Origin: Methanococcoides sp.
GTDB taxonomy: Archaea > Halobacteriota > Methanosarcinia > Methanosarcinales > Methanosarcinaceae
DNA length: 64,000 bases
Reading direction: 5' to 3'
Assembly (NCBI GenBank): GCA_021108275.1
Contig: JAIORD010000031.1
Span: forward strand, 31,615-95,614
This document shows positions 62,418-64,000 of the stretch, one piece after another. The translations under genes and the position numbers were made by a program. The notes under the pieces are model-generated. The model had not been told where the DNA came from, did not search any database, and saw only the letters and a list, made by a program, of their open reading frames with translations. Each line of letters begins with the position of its first letter. Within the stretch, counting starts at the first letter, position 1.

Positions 62418-63377
62418 TCAATCCTTCCATATCATTGCACCGGAATTGTTCGCTTTAGTAAGGACAACGGTGCCGCCCCCTGTCTCATCAAGGAAATGTT
62501 GCACTTCATCCCTTATTTGTTCAGCCATATTTCTGTTATCAATAAATCCAAATACCGCAGGACCAAAGGAGCTCATCCCTGCCCCGCATGTACCAAGGTC
62601 CTGCATAAGTTCCATAAGGTCCCTTACTTGCCAGGATTGCAAAGCAACTTCACGCTTCTTGAAACCAACATTCTGCAAATGATCCACGGCAAAGCCGAAG
62701 TTCTCGATATCGCCTTCGAGTATAGCAGGCAACATCTGCATCAGCACCACATGACAGACTTCCTGTACTTCGCTCAAAGGTATCGGACATTCCTTTTTGA
62801 AAATATCGACCTCTTGCGAATCATGTGCACCAACAGAATCAGGAATTGCGAGAATAATATCCCAATCCGGAAGATCATGCCTGAAAACGACAGGAGCAGG
62901 TGCTGCTATGCTGGCAGAGGAAGGAGAGAAAGAACCTTTCTCACTGAACTTATGCCCGACATCCACAAGAAAACCACCGTTCTCAAAAGATGCAACTCCA
63001 ATACCAGAAGTACCGCCCCTGCCAACTGCAATAGCAAGTTCCCTTACAGTCAGCCCGAGACCATAGAGCTCGTTCACTGCCGCTGCCGCACTCAACGCAG
63101 ACTGTGTCCCGGAACCAAGACCCACGTGGGCAGGCATATCTTCTTCGACATGTATGAGGACACCCTCGCCCTCGGGAAGAACAGCCTTTGCCGCTTCGAC
63201 CATACGATCTGCAAAACTGGAGTTACCCGTCACTTCGACCCCATCCGCCTTTTCAGCAGAAAGCACAATATTGGGATGGTCAAGGGTTATCCCTATACCG
63301 CCATCTATTCTGCCGATCTCTGCATTCAGATCTATCAATGATAGATGCAATCTGGATGGAGACCTTATTTTGATCAT
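62418..63377 (-). CDS. Beta-ribofuranosylaminobenzene 5'-phosphate synthase
   Basis: 319 aa, GHMP-kinase-like fold. RSPSRLHLSLIDLNAEIGRI and DGGIGITL at the N-terminus, AHVGLGSGTQSALSAAAAVN as ATP-loop-like region and TSGIGVASFENGGFLVDVGH are typical of RFAP synthase, the first committed step of methanopterin synthesis from PRPP and p-hydroxybenzoate-type aromatics. It lies 1 nt upstream of nop5 on the same strand. Confidence 0.9.
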   Translation of the reverse strand: MIKIRSPSRLHLSLIDLNAEIGRIDGGIGITLDHPNIVLSAEKADGVEVTGNSSFADRMVEAAKAVLPEGEGVLIHVEEDMPAHVGLGSGTQSALSAAAAVNELYGLGLTVRELAIAVGRGGTSGIGVASFENGGFLVDVGHKFSEKGSFSPSSASIAAPAPVVFRHDLPDWDIILAIPDSVGAHDSQEVDIFKKECPIPLSEVQEVCHVVLMQMLPAILEGDIENFGFAVDHLQNVGFKKREVALQSWQVRDLMELMQDLGTCGAGMSSFGPAVFGFIDNRNMAEQIRDEVQHFLDETGGGTVVLTKANNSGAMIWKD

Positions 63378-63447
63378 GTCGGTTATCTGTGTTCATATTA
63401 TTAAATACTAACACTATTGAAAAATGAGGGTGTTAAGCCCCGGAAAG

Positions 63448-64000
63448 TTAACTGGAAGAATATCTGTTTTTCGCAAACCACCAGCCGGTCTTCAGCACCT
63501 TTACATTGAATATGAACATCAAAAGCGGAGGAATAAAAGAACCGATCCTGAAACGGATCGAACCTGACAGGTGCACATCGAACGCCTCTTCCATGAACAC
63601 CGGATATAAAGAATAACTGAAACGTCGGGCCCTTCCCCGAACTATGGAAGCCAGTGTATGTAGATAACCGCACAACATTCCCGTGTCAGCAGGGTCAGGC
63701 AATCCATACGTAAGGTCGAATGCGAGATCCCTTATTTGTAACTGAAAAAGAAGACCTTTCATCAAATGGAGGAACTGCCCCTTTATAGCATACCCTTTCC
63801 TTGCCATTTCATACGTATTTTTCAGAGGATGATCTGTGTCCTCCTTTGAAGAGTCCTTCTTTGAAAAATCCTTCTTTGAAGAGTCCCCCTTTGAAAAGTC
63901 CCCCTTTGAAAAGTCCCCCTTTGAAAAGTCCCCCTTTGAAAAGTCCCCCTTTGAAAAGTCCCCCTTTGAAAAGTCCCCCTTTGAAAAGTCCCCCTTTGAA
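63448..64000 (-). CDS. DUF2953 protein, partial, with pentapeptide repeat linker
   Basis: The 3' part of a gene whose start is beyond the window. The C-terminal domain (GLPDPADTGMLCGYLHTLAS, HLSGSIRFRIGSFIPPLLMF) is DUF2953, usually preceded by an N-terminal membrane helix. Upstream of it the frame remains open through ten or more DFSKG/DSSKK repeats and then KEDTDHPLKNTYEMARKG. The repeat is thus a real, highly charged linker between the missing N-terminus and DUF2953. Function unknown. Confidence 0.75.
   Translation of the reverse strand, partial: SKGDFSKGDFSKGDFSKGDFSKGDFSKGDFSKGDFSKGDSSKKDFSKKDSSKEDTDHPLKNTYEMARKGYAIKGQFLHLMKGLLFQLQIRDLAFDLTYGLPDPADTGMLCGYLHTLASIVRGRARRFSYSLYPVFMEEAFDVHLSGSIRFRIGSFIPPLLMFIFNVKVLKTGWWFAKNRYSSS
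63844..64000 (-). repeat. 15 bp tandem repeat array in the DUF2953 gene
   Basis: Unit CTTTGAAAAGTCCCC (plus strand) repeated head to tail ten full times from 63844 to 63993 and continuing past the window end. The first three units carry substitutions (GAGAGTCCTT types), the rest are identical. Each unit encodes five residues, so copy-number change keeps the frame. Confidence 0.92.

Noticed and set aside
62217..63341. Open frame of 374 codons on the plus strand
   Set aside because: Antisense to the beta-RFAP synthase and nop5 genes, which have clear family motifs; its translation is low-complexity and rich in His, Arg and Cys.
63844..64000. CRISPR or non-coding satellite
   Set aside because: Units are contiguous and the frame of the DUF2953 gene runs through them without a stop.

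Overview
The window comes from a methylotrophic methanogen of the Methanosarcinaceae, probably Methanococcoides or a close relative (genus inferred from general protein character, not from a search). The evidence is a complete mtrEDCBAFGH operon, hdrC-hdrB, a methanopterin-pathway gene, a fibrillarin-Nop5 pair, surface proteins with PGF-type sorting tails, and a carbonic anhydrase gene broken only by an in-frame UAG, the codon this family can read as pyrrolysine.

Layout. 0-12.3 kb is core metabolism: hdrC-hdrB (+), then the convergent mtr operon (-), with decayed mtr fragments and a 30-residue micro-ORF between them. A U32-family protein gene with an apparent frameshift, a TIM-barrel protein, a stress protein and a lipoprotein-ABC exporter operon follow. 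12.3-20.6 kb is accessory: a solitary tnpB element next to a broken gene, a HIT protein, a Vsr / C5-methyltransferase / Sau3AI-MutH-type restriction island and a DUF2341 surface protein.

20.9-38.6 kb is an integrated element in a tRNA-Gln(UUG) gene. Imperfect repeats of about 160 bp, each ending in the last 12 bases of the tRNA, flank it. An intact tyrosine integrase lies 45 bp inside the left repeat. The left half carries a relic second integrase, tandem iteron-like repeats, a large nested hairpin, a run of small overlapping genes, an SF1 helicase and a fused PriS-PriL primase. The right half carries defence-type cargo: type I hsdM-hsdS-hsdR and a two-gene YwgA-like / HD-dNTPase-like pair. 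No capsid or packaging genes were seen, so an integrated plasmid-like element is more likely than a complete provirus.

38.7-64 kb returns to the chromosome: DRG GTPase, MoeA, IlvE, a second tnpB, a BtuFCD/Fec-type importer, three PGF-tailed surface proteins, tRNA-Arg(UCU) with a displaced partial copy about 9.6 kb away, and modABC with a ModE-like palindrome at its promoter. After these come small enzymes, the UAG-containing gamma carbonic anhydrase behind duplicated promoters, rhodanese and DUF2769 genes, fibrillarin-Nop5, beta-RFAP synthase, and a partial DUF2953 protein with pentapeptide repeats running off the end.

Most worth checking: the UAG carbonic anhydrase, the tRNA-Gln element with its fused primase and YwgA/HD pair, the two tnpB loci with their putative guide RNAs, and the mtr micro-ORF.
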